A stretch of 47,461 bases of DNA from Myxococcota bacterium (GTDB taxonomy: Bacteria > Myxococcota_A > Polyangia > Polyangiales > Houyiibacteriaceae). Every line of letters begins with the position of its first letter. Position 1 is the stretch's first letter. The stretch spans positions 1-47,461 of the forward strand of contig JANQQS010000041.1 in NCBI GenBank assembly GCA_028284955.1, in the 5' to 3' direction. Below are positions 1-7,877 of the stretch, one piece after another. Below the pieces are notes generated by a model. It was not told where the DNA came from and did not search any database. It saw only the letters and a list, made by a program, of their open reading frames with translations. Made by a program: the position numbers and the translations under genes.

Positions 1-1
1 G

Positions 2-40
2 CCGCCTGCGGAAGGGCGTTCAGAGCCTCTCCGCAGGCGG
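2..40. other. GC-rich hairpin at window edge
   Basis: Bases 2-12 are perfectly complementary to 30-40, giving an 11-bp stem with a 17-nt loop. There is no T-run on either side, so it is not a classic intrinsic terminator. It may be the 3' hairpin of a gene left of the window or an intergenic repeat. Confidence 0.5.
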
Positions 41-126
41 GTGGTGCTACCGACCGGCGAGGCGCCACGTCATGGCCACCAGAGCGTCGAGATGCTCCAA
101 TACGGACTTTGCTTCGTCTTCGCAGA

Positions 127-188
127 GCTCCTGATGTTTGGGTTGAGGGTCACGCCCCGTCTTGACCCTCAACCCGAATATCAGGAGC
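127..188. other. 26-bp-arm hairpin
   Basis: Bases 127-152 and 163-188 form inverted arms matching at 24 of 26 positions around a 10-nt loop (153-162). The two mismatches could pair as G-U in one orientation. No T-run follows. The structure lies just left of the Asp-rich repeat tract. It could be a strong RNA stem or a remnant of inverted duplication. Confidence 0.6.
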
Positions 189-199
189 GGATGCAGATG

Positions 200-440
200 C
201 TGAATCTGATACGGACACGATACGGACACGGGTGCAGACACCGACGCAGAATCAGATGCCGAACCAGATTCTGCGTCCGTATCTGCATCGGAATCGGGAT
301 CTCCCTCGGCGTCCGTATCTGCATCGGAATCGGCGTCTGATTCTGAATCAGCGTCGGCGTCTATGTCGGTATCCGAGTCCACGTCAGATTCAGCGGGTCC
401 GGCTCGGCTTCGGTGCTCGATTCGACCATCAACCCATCTG
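200..440 (-). pseudogene. Asp/Ser/Ala-rich low-complexity tract, probable relic of a secreted protein linker
   Basis: On the minus strand, positions 382 to about 235 read as an acidic repeat (units such as DSDADTDAE), built from imperfect GAT/GCA/GAC hexamers. Just upstream a second frame continues in similar acidic style (MVESSTEAEPDP, beginning near 430). The best reading is therefore a coding tract interrupted by a frameshift. Downstream the frame runs into the 127-188 hairpin and loses its bias. Acidic linkers of this kind occur between the lipobox and globular domains of myxobacterial lipoproteins, but no signal peptide or domain survives here. It could also be a simple DNA repeat that never encoded protein. 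Confidence 0.35.
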
Positions 441-504
441 ATCGCAGCTCGAGCGCTCGAGCAGTGCCTGCTTACGTTGATAGTAAACTCGAGTCGCGCG
501 CCAT

Positions 505-628
505 AGAGTGCTGAGATTTTGGTCTGATTGCGAGCGCCCCCACAGCGAACGACTGAGGAAGGCTTCGAGCCTTTCGCAGGGAGAGAGCGAGGAGGTAAGC
601 CGCAATCAGGCCAAAAGATCAGCGCTCT
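505..628. repeat. Foldback element with nested hairpin at the 3' end of the receptor operon
   Basis: Bases 505-532 and 601-628 are inverted arms matching at 24 of 28 positions. Inside is a second hairpin around 552-572 (GAAGGCT, loop TCG, AGCCTTTC). The right arm touches the stop codon of the lipoprotein gene that ends at 627. It would therefore fold right at the end of the receptor-lipoprotein transcript and may terminate or stabilise it. Its size and nesting also fit a small foldback mobile repeat. No target-site duplication was recognised. Confidence 0.55.
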
Positions 629-1688
629 AGCGAGTTACGCAGGCGGCACGCTCTATCCACTCCACACCGCCGCGGCCGTCGCGTAAGACGAAGAAGAAGC
701 GCACCACGAGGCCTTCTTCGGGCACGTCTCCAGGGAGCGGAGTGTCCCATTCGACTTCGAGGGTGGTGGTCTCGTCGTCGTCCACGAACGAGAACTGTCG
801 GTCGAACTCGCCCGCGGTGCTGAAGTGCGAGATTTGCAAGGACTCTTGCTGCGGTAGCGTGCGGGTTGGGTTTTCGAATACGAGCTCGAAGCGTTCGCGA
901 TCTTCCGGTGTCCATCCCGTCATCGTGATCAACAGCGGCGCGTCCTCTTCGGGGCGGGCGACAAGTTCGACCGGGGTTGCCTCGCTTTGGGCGCAACCGG
1001 TTTGCTCGGCGGGGAGCGGATCGCTGACCGGCCATTCGGCAGACTCGAAGCGAAGTGGCGACTCCGAAAATCGAGGGCGCTGGTTGGCGTCGTTGCCCAA
1101 ATTGATGCGCGTGGCGGTGAAAAATGGTTCGCCCGCGTTGACGGGTTGCTCGGTTTCGGGGTCGGTGCAGAGCACGAGCTCTTGATTGCCCTCAACGGTT
1201 CCTGTGCCGACCGCCCCTGCGCCCAGGGCAGCTTCATCGAGATTCGGGACGCCCTCAGGGCACACAACCCCTGCAATGAGTACCTGCTGCGCGTCGGCAG
1301 GCAATTCATCTGCGGAGGGGATCGTGACGCTGAGCGTGGGCAAGTCGGAAGTTGCTTCCGCAGCGCCCGAGACCGCGATGGGGTCGCCCAGGCATCCCTC
1401 GACTCCGCCTCCATCGGTATCGGGAGCGAGGCACGCGCTCGCGACCCACGTCCAGGTCGCGTCGAACTCTGGCGCGACGACCAAGAGCCGCCAATCAAAC
1501 GTCTCTCCTGGCGCGGGTCGCGTTTGGTTTGCGTTGTCGTCGTCGTTTTGCACGATGACTTCGGCTCCCAGCACGCGCGTATCGGCGACGACGGATCCGG
1601 GAGCGAAATCCATGGTGCATCCGCTCGCGGTCGCCGCCAGCGCAAGCGCGATCCATCGGTCGAGGTTTACGAAGCGGCGCAAAGTCAC
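627..1688 (-). CDS. Receptor-coupled outer-membrane lipoprotein
   Basis: This 353-residue secreted lipoprotein has the signal segment WIALALAATASGC, with the lipobox cysteine near residue 24. The rest is acidic, rich in Pro, Gly and Cys, and has no membrane segments. I recognise no enzymatic family. Its GTG start overlaps the TGA stop of the upstream TonB-dependent receptor gene (GTGA), so the two are almost certainly translationally coupled. An AGGTGA ribosome site lies inside the receptor's last codons. By analogy with SusC/SusD-like or haem-uptake pairs, it may be the surface partner that captures the receptor's ligand. That role is inferred from position only. Confidence 0.8.
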   Translation of the reverse strand: MTLRRFVNLDRWIALALAATASGCTMDFAPGSVVADTRVLGAEVIVQNDDDNANQTRPAPGETFDWRLLVVAPEFDATWTWVASACLAPDTDGGGVEGCLGDPIAVSGAAEATSDLPTLSVTIPSADELPADAQQVLIAGVVCPEGVPNLDEAALGAGAVGTGTVEGNQELVLCTDPETEQPVNAGEPFFTATRINLGNDANQRPRFSESPLRFESAEWPVSDPLPAEQTGCAQSEATPVELVARPEEDAPLLITMTGWTPEDRERFELVFENPTRTLPQQESLQISHFSTAGEFDRQFSFVDDDETTTLEVEWDTPLPGDVPEEGLVVRFFFVLRDGRGGVEWIERAACVTR

Positions 1689-4429
1689 AGCTCACCTCGA
1701 ATGCCTAGCGAAGGAATAATCGGCAAGCCGGATACCGTATCCGATTCGCTGAAGTCGAAGCTGTACGCGATGCCTTCTTGGTTTTGTCGGTTGTACACGT
1801 TTTGAATGTCTAGGTAGAGCGCCAGCTTCCAGTACTGAAACGCCCACTGTTTTTCGACGCGAACGTCGAGGCGGTGAAAGAGCGCGTCGCGGCCGGAGTT
1901 GGTGGGCCCGAATACCGCGACGTAGAGATCCGAATCGGTGTTGTAGACGGATCCGATAATCGGCGTATTGGGGTTGCCAGTGGCGAGGCGAAAGGTGCCG
2001 CTCAGCTCCCAGCCGCGCTTGAAGCGATACCCCGCCGCGGCGTTCAAGACATGGGTTTGGTCGAAATCGAAAAGCCGCGTAGGCTCGCCTCGATCGTTAC
2101 GAAAGCTTCGCGAAAGAGTGTATGAAAGGAAACCGAAGAGCCCTCCTTTAGGCTGGATGCGACCGGATACTTCGAGGCCGTAGATGCGCCCGCGCCCATC
2201 GTTGGTGAAGCGCGGGAGCTCTAGGTTTTCGACCTGCACGATGCGATCCCACAGGTACTTGTAGAAGCCTTCGACGCCAAACGAAATATTGTCGGTGAAA
2301 TCTTGCTCGACCCCGACCGAGGTATGCAGCGCACGCATGGGTTTGAGGTCCGGGTTGCCGAGCTCTTCTGAGAGCTCGTTGCCCTCGGGGGCTTGATTGA
2401 AGAGGCCGATGCCTGCTTTGAGACGCGTTTGCGGGCCGACCGACCAAATGGTCGCGAGCCGAGGATCGACGGCGAAATCTTGGAGAAAGCTGTAGTAGTC
2501 GACGCGAACGCCAGGAATCACGGTGAGCGATGGAACGGGCTGCCAATCGAGTTCGACGTAGGCGGCGGGTCGGCTCACGAACTCCCGTGCGTCGATAAAG
2601 GTGCGGTTTTGGTTCGAGAGCGCCTGGTCGCCCCCGATGCCGGCCGGGTTGCCTTCTTGTTGTCCGGGATTGATGCCCACGAACTCGATATCGAAGTCGG
2701 TAAAGAAGAGGTCGAACCCTGCCGTCAGCTGCAACTGTTCGCTGAATCGAATGCGCCACTCCGGTCGCGCATTGATAATGTTTTGTCGATTCTTGAAGTC
2801 GGCGTTTTCTCCGAGGAGGAAACGAATGTTTTCAGGGCCCACCGAAAGGCGAATGTCTTGGGTCACGCGATCGGAGTATTGGTGCTCCCACGCCGCGTCG
2901 AAGCGCAAGAACCAAAAGCGGGTCTCGAGGTTGCCGCGGAGCGCGGGATCGCTATCCGCAGGGTCCGAAAAAAGCAGCCTTAGTTCGTCACTCGAGCCAT
3001 ATGCTTTGAAGCGAAATCGATCGCGCGGCGTCGGCCGGTAGGTCACAAAACCCTGATAGTCCCAGTAGACCGGCGCGGCGATGACGCCGATGTCTTCGGG
3101 CACCAGCGCAGAGAAAAACGTGTCGATATAGCTGCGCCGCGCTGCGACAGCCATGGAGGCGTTGTCTCCCATCGGGAACTCCGCGAGGATAGACGCATCG
3201 ATGACGTTGATATCGGCGACCCCGTGCAGCCCATCGGTCGCGGGATCGCGCGCGCCCACTTCCACGATGCCGCCGGTGAGACGGCCGTACCGAACACTGA
3301 AGTTGCCCGGATAGAAGTCGATTCGGTCGAGCAAGCGGGAGTTCATGAAACTCGTCACCCCGCCAAAGTGATACAGCAAGGGAATAGGCGAGCCGTCCAG
3401 GTACGTCAGGCTGTCTTGCGGCGAGCTGCCGCGTATGATCAGCTGACCGATGCCCGCAGGTGGCCGAGCCACGCCGGGCAACAGCTCGATGGTACGCAGC
3501 GCGTCGCCACGCGTGCCCGCGACGCGGGTGAGCTCCTCGCGCCGAATCGTTCGCCGGGTGACTTCGCGCGGCGGTGGATCCACAAACGCAGTCGCGCCAT
3601 AGATGTCGTCATCCGAAACCGCGGCGTCTTCCGCCGTCAGCCGGTAGGTCAGCGTAAGCTCTTCTCCGGCCGGAACCGTTTCTCGCAAGGCGAATGGCGC
3701 ATAAGCGTCTTTCGAAACCCGAACCTCGTAGGTCCCGGGCACAAGATCCTCGAACACGATTTCGCCTTGCTCGTCGGTGACTCCTTTTCGTTCAATTGCG
3801 CCCGCGGGAACGGAGCTTGTGGGCTCGGTGCTGGTTGGGTCCGCCGCTGAGGATGCATCGTCTGGAGAATCTCCGTCGTCCGTGGTTCGAGGAACCAGCG
3901 ACACGTCAGCTTGGTCGATCGCCACGTCTTCTTTGGAGCGCACAAGGATGATGATACGGCTGCTGGGTGGCGGCTCCGCTTCGGGCTCTGGCGCAGGAGG
4001 CGAAAACACGTAGCGGTACTGGATGCGCGCGGGAATCGGCGTGTCGCCCTGCCGTGCGGGGCGAAATTGGAACTTGCGGGCGGCGGTGGCGGCTGCTGAG
4101 TCGAACGGTTCGCCTGCGGGCTGAACAATTTCGGCTTCCTCGACCGAGCCTTCGGCGCTGATCGTGAGCCGCAGCGTTACCGCGACTTCGCCTTCTTTGG
4201 GCAGCGCATCCTCTGCGACGTTGGCCTCGACAAACTGGGTCAGCTCGGGGGGCGACAAGGGAGCTGATTCGCCCGTTGCCTCCTCTTCGGTAGGGGGCTC
4301 ATCTCCCGCAGGCTCTTGCGCCTTGGCGCGCGGGCTGAGCGACAACAGGAGCAGCCCAATCAGCGTAGTCGCTCTGGCGCAGCGCCCAAGCTTCGCGGAA
4401 CAGGCCGTTCGTGAGGCGAGTCGAATCAT
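1685..4429 (-). CDS. TonB-dependent outer-membrane receptor with an N-terminal TonB C-terminal-type domain
   Basis: The product is a large receptor (914 residues from this start). The order is: signal peptide (TTLIGLLLLSLSPRAKA); a TonB C-terminal-like domain at roughly residues 55-145, with the typical 'G.V..A.V..S' and 'F.PA...G.P' pattern; a carboxypeptidase-regulatory-like beta-sandwich near 190-265 (GEIVFEDLVPGTYEVRV); the plug (DALRTIELLPGVARP, YLDGSPIPLLYHFGG); and a beta-barrel to the end. ATG codons in frame also exist at 4471 and 4531. I chose 4429 because the signal peptide then begins at the usual distance. The gene is divergent from exbB-exbD-tonB and overlaps the next lipoprotein gene by 4 bases. 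The substrate cannot be read from sequence. Confidence 0.9.
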   Translation of the reverse strand: MIRLASRTACSAKLGRCARATTLIGLLLLSLSPRAKAQEPAGDEPPTEEEATGESAPLSPPELTQFVEANVAEDALPKEGEVAVTLRLTISAEGSVEEAEIVQPAGEPFDSAAATAARKFQFRPARQGDTPIPARIQYRYVFSPPAPEPEAEPPPSSRIIILVRSKEDVAIDQADVSLVPRTTDDGDSPDDASSAADPTSTEPTSSVPAGAIERKGVTDEQGEIVFEDLVPGTYEVRVSKDAYAPFALRETVPAGEELTLTYRLTAEDAAVSDDDIYGATAFVDPPPREVTRRTIRREELTRVAGTRGDALRTIELLPGVARPPAGIGQLIIRGSSPQDSLTYLDGSPIPLLYHFGGVTSFMNSRLLDRIDFYPGNFSVRYGRLTGGIVEVGARDPATDGLHGVADINVIDASILAEFPMGDNASMAVAARRSYIDTFFSALVPEDIGVIAAPVYWDYQGFVTYRPTPRDRFRFKAYGSSDELRLLFSDPADSDPALRGNLETRFWFLRFDAAWEHQYSDRVTQDIRLSVGPENIRFLLGENADFKNRQNIINARPEWRIRFSEQLQLTAGFDLFFTDFDIEFVGINPGQQEGNPAGIGGDQALSNQNRTFIDAREFVSRPAAYVELDWQPVPSLTVIPGVRVDYYSFLQDFAVDPRLATIWSVGPQTRLKAGIGLFNQAPEGNELSEELGNPDLKPMRALHTSVGVEQDFTDNISFGVEGFYKYLWDRIVQVENLELPRFTNDGRGRIYGLEVSGRIQPKGGLFGFLSYTLSRSFRNDRGEPTRLFDFDQTHVLNAAAGYRFKRGWELSGTFRLATGNPNTPIIGSVYNTDSDLYVAVFGPTNSGRDALFHRLDVRVEKQWAFQYWKLALYLDIQNVYNRQNQEGIAYSFDFSESDTVSGLPIIPSLGIRGEL

Positions 4430-4520
4430 CGTCGCAGGGAGCAAGGTGCCAGCCTGGAACGTGAACGGCATGGCTTTCCCGGCCAAAGAGTTGACCCTAC
4501 TGACCGCCCTGAGCTCTACG

Positions 4521-4703
4521 CAGTGTGTCATCGCTGTGTCAGATGTTGCTGTGTCAGAAGTCGCTGTGTCGCCGCGTCGGCGTATGTCTGGCCGCGACGG
4601 TCAAATTTCTGGCCGGCAGGGTCATGCTGCGAATTGGCTGGCGCCGCATCCTACCAGTGAACCCAGTGAAGGCCCAGTGAACCCAGTGAAGGCCCAGTGA
4701 AGC
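4521..4703. promoter_or_regulatory. Divergent control region with two families of direct repeats
   Basis: The gap between the receptor gene and exbB carries GCTGTGTC repeated at 15-bp steps (4533, 4548, 4563). It also carries CAGTGA at 4655, 4664, 4675, 4684 and 4695, which is a 20-bp unit holding two CAGTGAA boxes, repeated. Regular spacing suggests iterated regulator-binding sites controlling both directions, though replication slippage could produce the same pattern. No clear -10/-35 pair or Fur-type box was recognised. Confidence 0.45.
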
Positions 4704-4811
4704 CTGTGGAGGCGCCACGGAAACCGGCGACTCTGCAGGGCGACGAAGCCGGGCGACCCAGCTGGGCCTCAACGCCGATCAATAGGGCTGAGCAACGGGA
4801 GGATCGCAACG

Positions 4812-5447
4812 ATGGACATGAATCAACAACTAGCCGCGCTGGCGGGGCTCGGCGCGACATGGGTGCTTTGGCTGCTGGTGGGCCTGTCAGTAACCTGCCT
4901 TTACGTGATCTTCGAGCGTGCGGTGTATCTTGCGCGCCATCGTGAGCCGCTCGCGCGACAGCGAAAGATTCGTGAGCTGATTCAGCAAGGAAAGTTTCGA
5001 GATCTTTTCGTACTGACAAAAGACCACGGCTCGATGCAGTCGCGGGTCGTTCGGGCGGCTCTTTCGAAGCCCGAGCAGGGCAGCGTGGCGGCTGAAAAAC
5101 GCATCGCCAGCGCGCTTCGTTCGAGCGAACAAGACACCTCCCATACGCTGGGGTTTCTGGGCACGGTAGGCGCCAACGCGCCCTTTGTGGGGTTGCTCGG
5201 CACGGTGATCGGCATCGTGGGCGCGTTTCAGGAACTCGATCAGAGCGGTGGACGCGTAACCAGCGGGCTGATGGCCGAAGTTGGCGAAGCATTGATTGCC
5301 ACAGCGGTCGGTCTCCTCGTCGCGTTGCCGGCTGTCGCGGCGTTCAATTCGTTTCAACGACTCATTAAGCGACGCAGTGCGCGAGCTCGTGCGCTCGGTG
5401 ATGAGCTTCTCGCTGAACTCTCGGCGCGCGATTGTCGAGGAGTATGA
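4812..5447 (+). CDS. exbB: ExbB/TolQ/MotA-family proton channel subunit
   Basis: The 211-residue inner-membrane protein has the family's three helices: one near residues 16-36 (VLWLLVGLSVTCLYVIF) and two in the C-terminal half. These flank the conserved stretch ANAPFVGLLGTVIGIVGAFQ (about 117-136) and EALIATAVGLLVALPAVAAF (about 158-177). With ExbD it forms the motor that passes proton-motive force to TonB. GGGAGG at 4797-4802 lies 9 bases before the ATG. It is the first gene of exbB-exbD-tonB. It could equally be named TolQ, but no Tol-Pal genes are present. Confidence 0.92.
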   Translation: MDMNQQLAALAGLGATWVLWLLVGLSVTCLYVIFERAVYLARHREPLARQRKIRELIQQGKFRDLFVLTKDHGSMQSRVVRAALSKPEQGSVAAEKRIASALRSSEQDTSHTLGFLGTVGANAPFVGLLGTVIGIVGAFQELDQSGGRVTSGLMAEVGEALIATAVGLLVALPAVAAFNSFQRLIKRRSARARALGDELLAELSARDCRGV

Positions 5448-5449
5448 CC

Positions 5450-5899
5450 ATGGCCGCGGTAGATGCAGAAGAAGAAATCACCTCGATCAATGTGACTCCG
5501 CTCGTCGATGTTGTGTTGGTGCTGCTCATCATTTTGATGGTCACGTCGTCCGCGTTGCTTTCTCAGTCGATTCCCATGGATCTCCCCAAGGCTGCGACCG
5601 GAGACACTATTCCATCGGTGGTGCGTATCGCGCTGGATCAGCGTGGGGCCACGTACTGGGAAGGAACCGCTATTTCGGAACGCGAGATCAAAGCTCGCGC
5701 AGCTGCCGCCTATGCCGACAATCGCGACGTTCGCGTGGTGCTCTCCGCGGATCGAAAGCTCGCCCACGGGCGCGTGATTCACGTGATGGACGTTCTGAGA
5801 TCCGCGGACATCACCAAGATCGCGATTCAAGTTGAAGCGCCAAAGGAAGCGCAGCAAGTGGCTGCGCAACAGAGGGATGCACAGAGAGAAAAGCGATGA
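5450..5899 (+). CDS. exbD: ExbD/TolR-family motor subunit
   Basis: The product has one N-terminal membrane helix (VVLVLLIILMVTS) preceded by the family signature ITSINVTPLVDVVLVLL, which contains the proton-carrying Asp. A periplasmic domain of about 100 residues follows. I start at the ATG at 5450 because GAGGAG (5437-5442) sits 7 bases upstream, inside the end of exbB. In-frame TTG at 5432 and ATG at 5444 are too close to or upstream of that site. The gap after exbB is only 2 bases, so translation is coupled. The 3' end overlaps tonB by 4 bases (ATGA). Confidence 0.92.
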   Translation: MAAVDAEEEITSINVTPLVDVVLVLLIILMVTSSALLSQSIPMDLPKAATGDTIPSVVRIALDQRGATYWEGTAISEREIKARAAAAYADNRDVRVVLSADRKLAHGRVIHVMDVLRSADITKIAIQVEAPKEAQQVAAQQRDAQREKR

Positions 5900-6654
5900 A
5901 TGCTACGCGTTTCTTCGTATTCGTGCTGAGCGTGGCGGTGCATGGCGCGGCTTGGGGATTGCTGAGCGGAGCGACCCACGAGTCTGCAGCGCGGGCAGAG
6001 CGTTTTAGCGAAGTCGAGGTGCTGCCGGTTCCTGTCGACCCCGAGCCGAAGCTCGCGATTCCCGAGCCGACACGTCTCGAGCCCCAAACCCCCAAGCCTA
6101 AGGCGATTCCTGAGCCAGCGCGTAGCGAGACGCGTCGACCCAGCGCGCCATCGACCCAAACCCTCGCGACTGGCTCGTCCGCTCCCGAGCGCGAATCTGC
6201 GCCACGAAGCTTTGACGACGTAGTGCTCACGAATCGTGACGCTCCCGCGTCATGGAGCGTTCGCGCAGCAGGTGGCCCGCGCACGAATCAGAGAGGCGTC
6301 TCGAGCTCTGTCGCGCGGGGGGCAAGGGGCCAGTCCTCGGGAACCGCGGTGGTTGCCGTGGCCGACCTCTCTCGAAAGCCAAAGCAGCCGAACGCGCTGA
6401 GCACCATTCCGCGCCGATACTTTCCTCGCGACGCCCAGCGACAAGGGAAGGACGGACTCGCGCGCGTCCGCGTGCGGATTTTTCGAGACGGCGCAGTGCG
6501 CGTGCTTTCGGTGCTTTCGCAAACCGGTTCGGGGTACGCGATGGCCTGCAAACGTTTTCTGCAAGATTCTCCGCGCTGGTCGCCAGGCGTCGATCGAAGC
6601 GGCCGCGCAGTGACCACGGACATTGTGTTTCCATGTCGCTTCATGATTCGCTGA
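5896..6654 (+). CDS. tonB: TonB energy-transducing protein
   Basis: The 252-residue protein has the classic layout: an N-terminal anchor (FFVFVLSVAVHGAAWGLL), a long Pro/Glu/Lys/Arg-rich periplasmic spanner (about residues 45-140), and a C-terminal TonB domain. The last contains IPRRYFPRDAQRQGKDGLAR, RVRIFRDGAVRVLSVLSQTG and the terminal IVFPCRFMIR. It carries energy from ExbB-ExbD to outer-membrane receptors, most obviously the divergent one next door. The start overlaps the exbD stop (ATGA). A Cys pair in the C-terminal domain (MACKRF and FPCRF) could form a periplasmic disulfide. Confidence 0.92.
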   Translation: MNATRFFVFVLSVAVHGAAWGLLSGATHESAARAERFSEVEVLPVPVDPEPKLAIPEPTRLEPQTPKPKAIPEPARSETRRPSAPSTQTLATGSSAPERESAPRSFDDVVLTNRDAPASWSVRAAGGPRTNQRGVSSSVARGARGQSSGTAVVAVADLSRKPKQPNALSTIPRRYFPRDAQRQGKDGLARVRVRIFRDGAVRVLSVLSQTGSGYAMACKRFLQDSPRWSPGVDRSGRAVTTDIVFPCRFMIR

Positions 6655-6758
6655 AGGAGTTGTTTCTGAGCCCGGTGGCTTGTTGACGCGGTCGAATCCA
6701 GGCGCAAAGATGGTGGAACGAATTCGATGATGGCGATCGATTCTAGGTGTGCGCGGCG

Positions 6759-7772
6759 ATGAGCTTCGTTTCCGTTCCTCTAGTTCACAATGTGCTTCGC
6801 TATGCCATTGGGCGCGGGGTTTCCCGCGCGGCGCTACTCGAGCATTCGAGCCTTCGCGAAGAGGATTTGGTCGACTTAGACGATTGCGTTCCGTACGAGC
6901 GCATGTACGCGTTGCTCGAGTATGTGGTCCGCGAGCTCGAGGAACCGAGTCTTCCGGTCAACTTGGCGGAATCCACCGTGATCGAGAACCTCCACGTGAT
7001 GGGGTTTGCGGTGATGACCAGTTCGACGGCGCGCGAATCTCTGGAGCGTGCGGTTCGCTACTGGCGGCTGCTCGCGGACGGCTCGTGGGAGCTCGAAGAA
7101 GACGGAGAAGACGCGGTGCTTCGATGGGTCGGGCGATTCCCCAAACGTCTCGGCGAGCGTGTGTCTGACGAATGCAAAGTCGCATCGTTTCTCCACCACA
7201 CGCGCGAATGCAGCGGTGTACACGTGATTCCGAGCCGGGTGTGTTTTCGGCACGCCGCGCCCGCCGACCTCACTCGCCATCGGGAATTTTTCGGTATTGA
7301 TCCGCGGTTCTCGGAATCTGAAGTCGAGTTTCGATTTCGGCTGGCGGATATTTCGGACAAGGTCGGCATCAAGGCGAACCCTGAGCTCAACGACTACTTC
7401 GTGCGGCAAGCCGAAACGCGGCTGCAAGACGTCGACGAAGGCGCGGGCATCGTCGTGCGCACGCGAGACGCCATCAGCCGCGCGCTCTCGAGCGGCGAGC
7501 CCTCCTGCGAATCGATTGCCCGGCGGCTCGCCACCAGCGAACGAAACCTCCGCCGTTCGCTCAGCGGTGAAGGAACATCGTTTCGAAAACTCGTCGCCGA
7601 AGTCCGGCAATCGCGCGCCGAGCTCTTGCTCAAGCGGCCGCGCACCACCATCACCCAGATTGCGTTTTTGCTGGGCTTTTCGGACGCCAGCGCATTCAGT
7701 CGCGCGTTTCGTCGATGGTGTGGAGTGAGCCCGCAAGCCTTTCGCGCCGCCGCGGTCGGGCCCTCCGAGTAG
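6759..7772 (+). CDS. AraC-family transcriptional regulator (arabinose-binding-like N-terminal domain type)
   Basis: This 337-residue regulator has an N-terminal ligand-binding part of the type with an 'R..Y..LL.DG.W' signature (RYWRLLADGSWELEEDG). Its C-terminal AraC double helix-turn-helix ends in the diagnostic ITQIAFLLGFSDASAFSRAF and RRWCGVSPQAFR. An in-frame GTG lies four codons upstream (6747). I prefer the ATG at 6759. It follows tonB on the same strand and precedes the RoxA-like gene, so it may control either. Its effector is unknown. Confidence 0.88.
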   Translation: MSFVSVPLVHNVLRYAIGRGVSRAALLEHSSLREEDLVDLDDCVPYERMYALLEYVVRELEEPSLPVNLAESTVIENLHVMGFAVMTSSTARESLERAVRYWRLLADGSWELEEDGEDAVLRWVGRFPKRLGERVSDECKVASFLHHTRECSGVHVIPSRVCFRHAAPADLTRHREFFGIDPRFSESEVEFRFRLADISDKVGIKANPELNDYFVRQAETRLQDVDEGAGIVVRTRDAISRALSSGEPSCESIARRLATSERNLRRSLSGEGTSFRKLVAEVRQSRAELLLKRPRTTITQIAFLLGFSDASAFSRAFRRWCGVSPQAFRAAAVGPSE

Positions 7773-7877
7773 GGTCTGCGCACAACGCGCTTCGGTCGCT
7801 GGAAAAAACGTGGTATAGCCCCCGCGTTTCTACATACGCGCGAAACGCGCCTTCGGGTCACCACGGAGTACGAGCCC

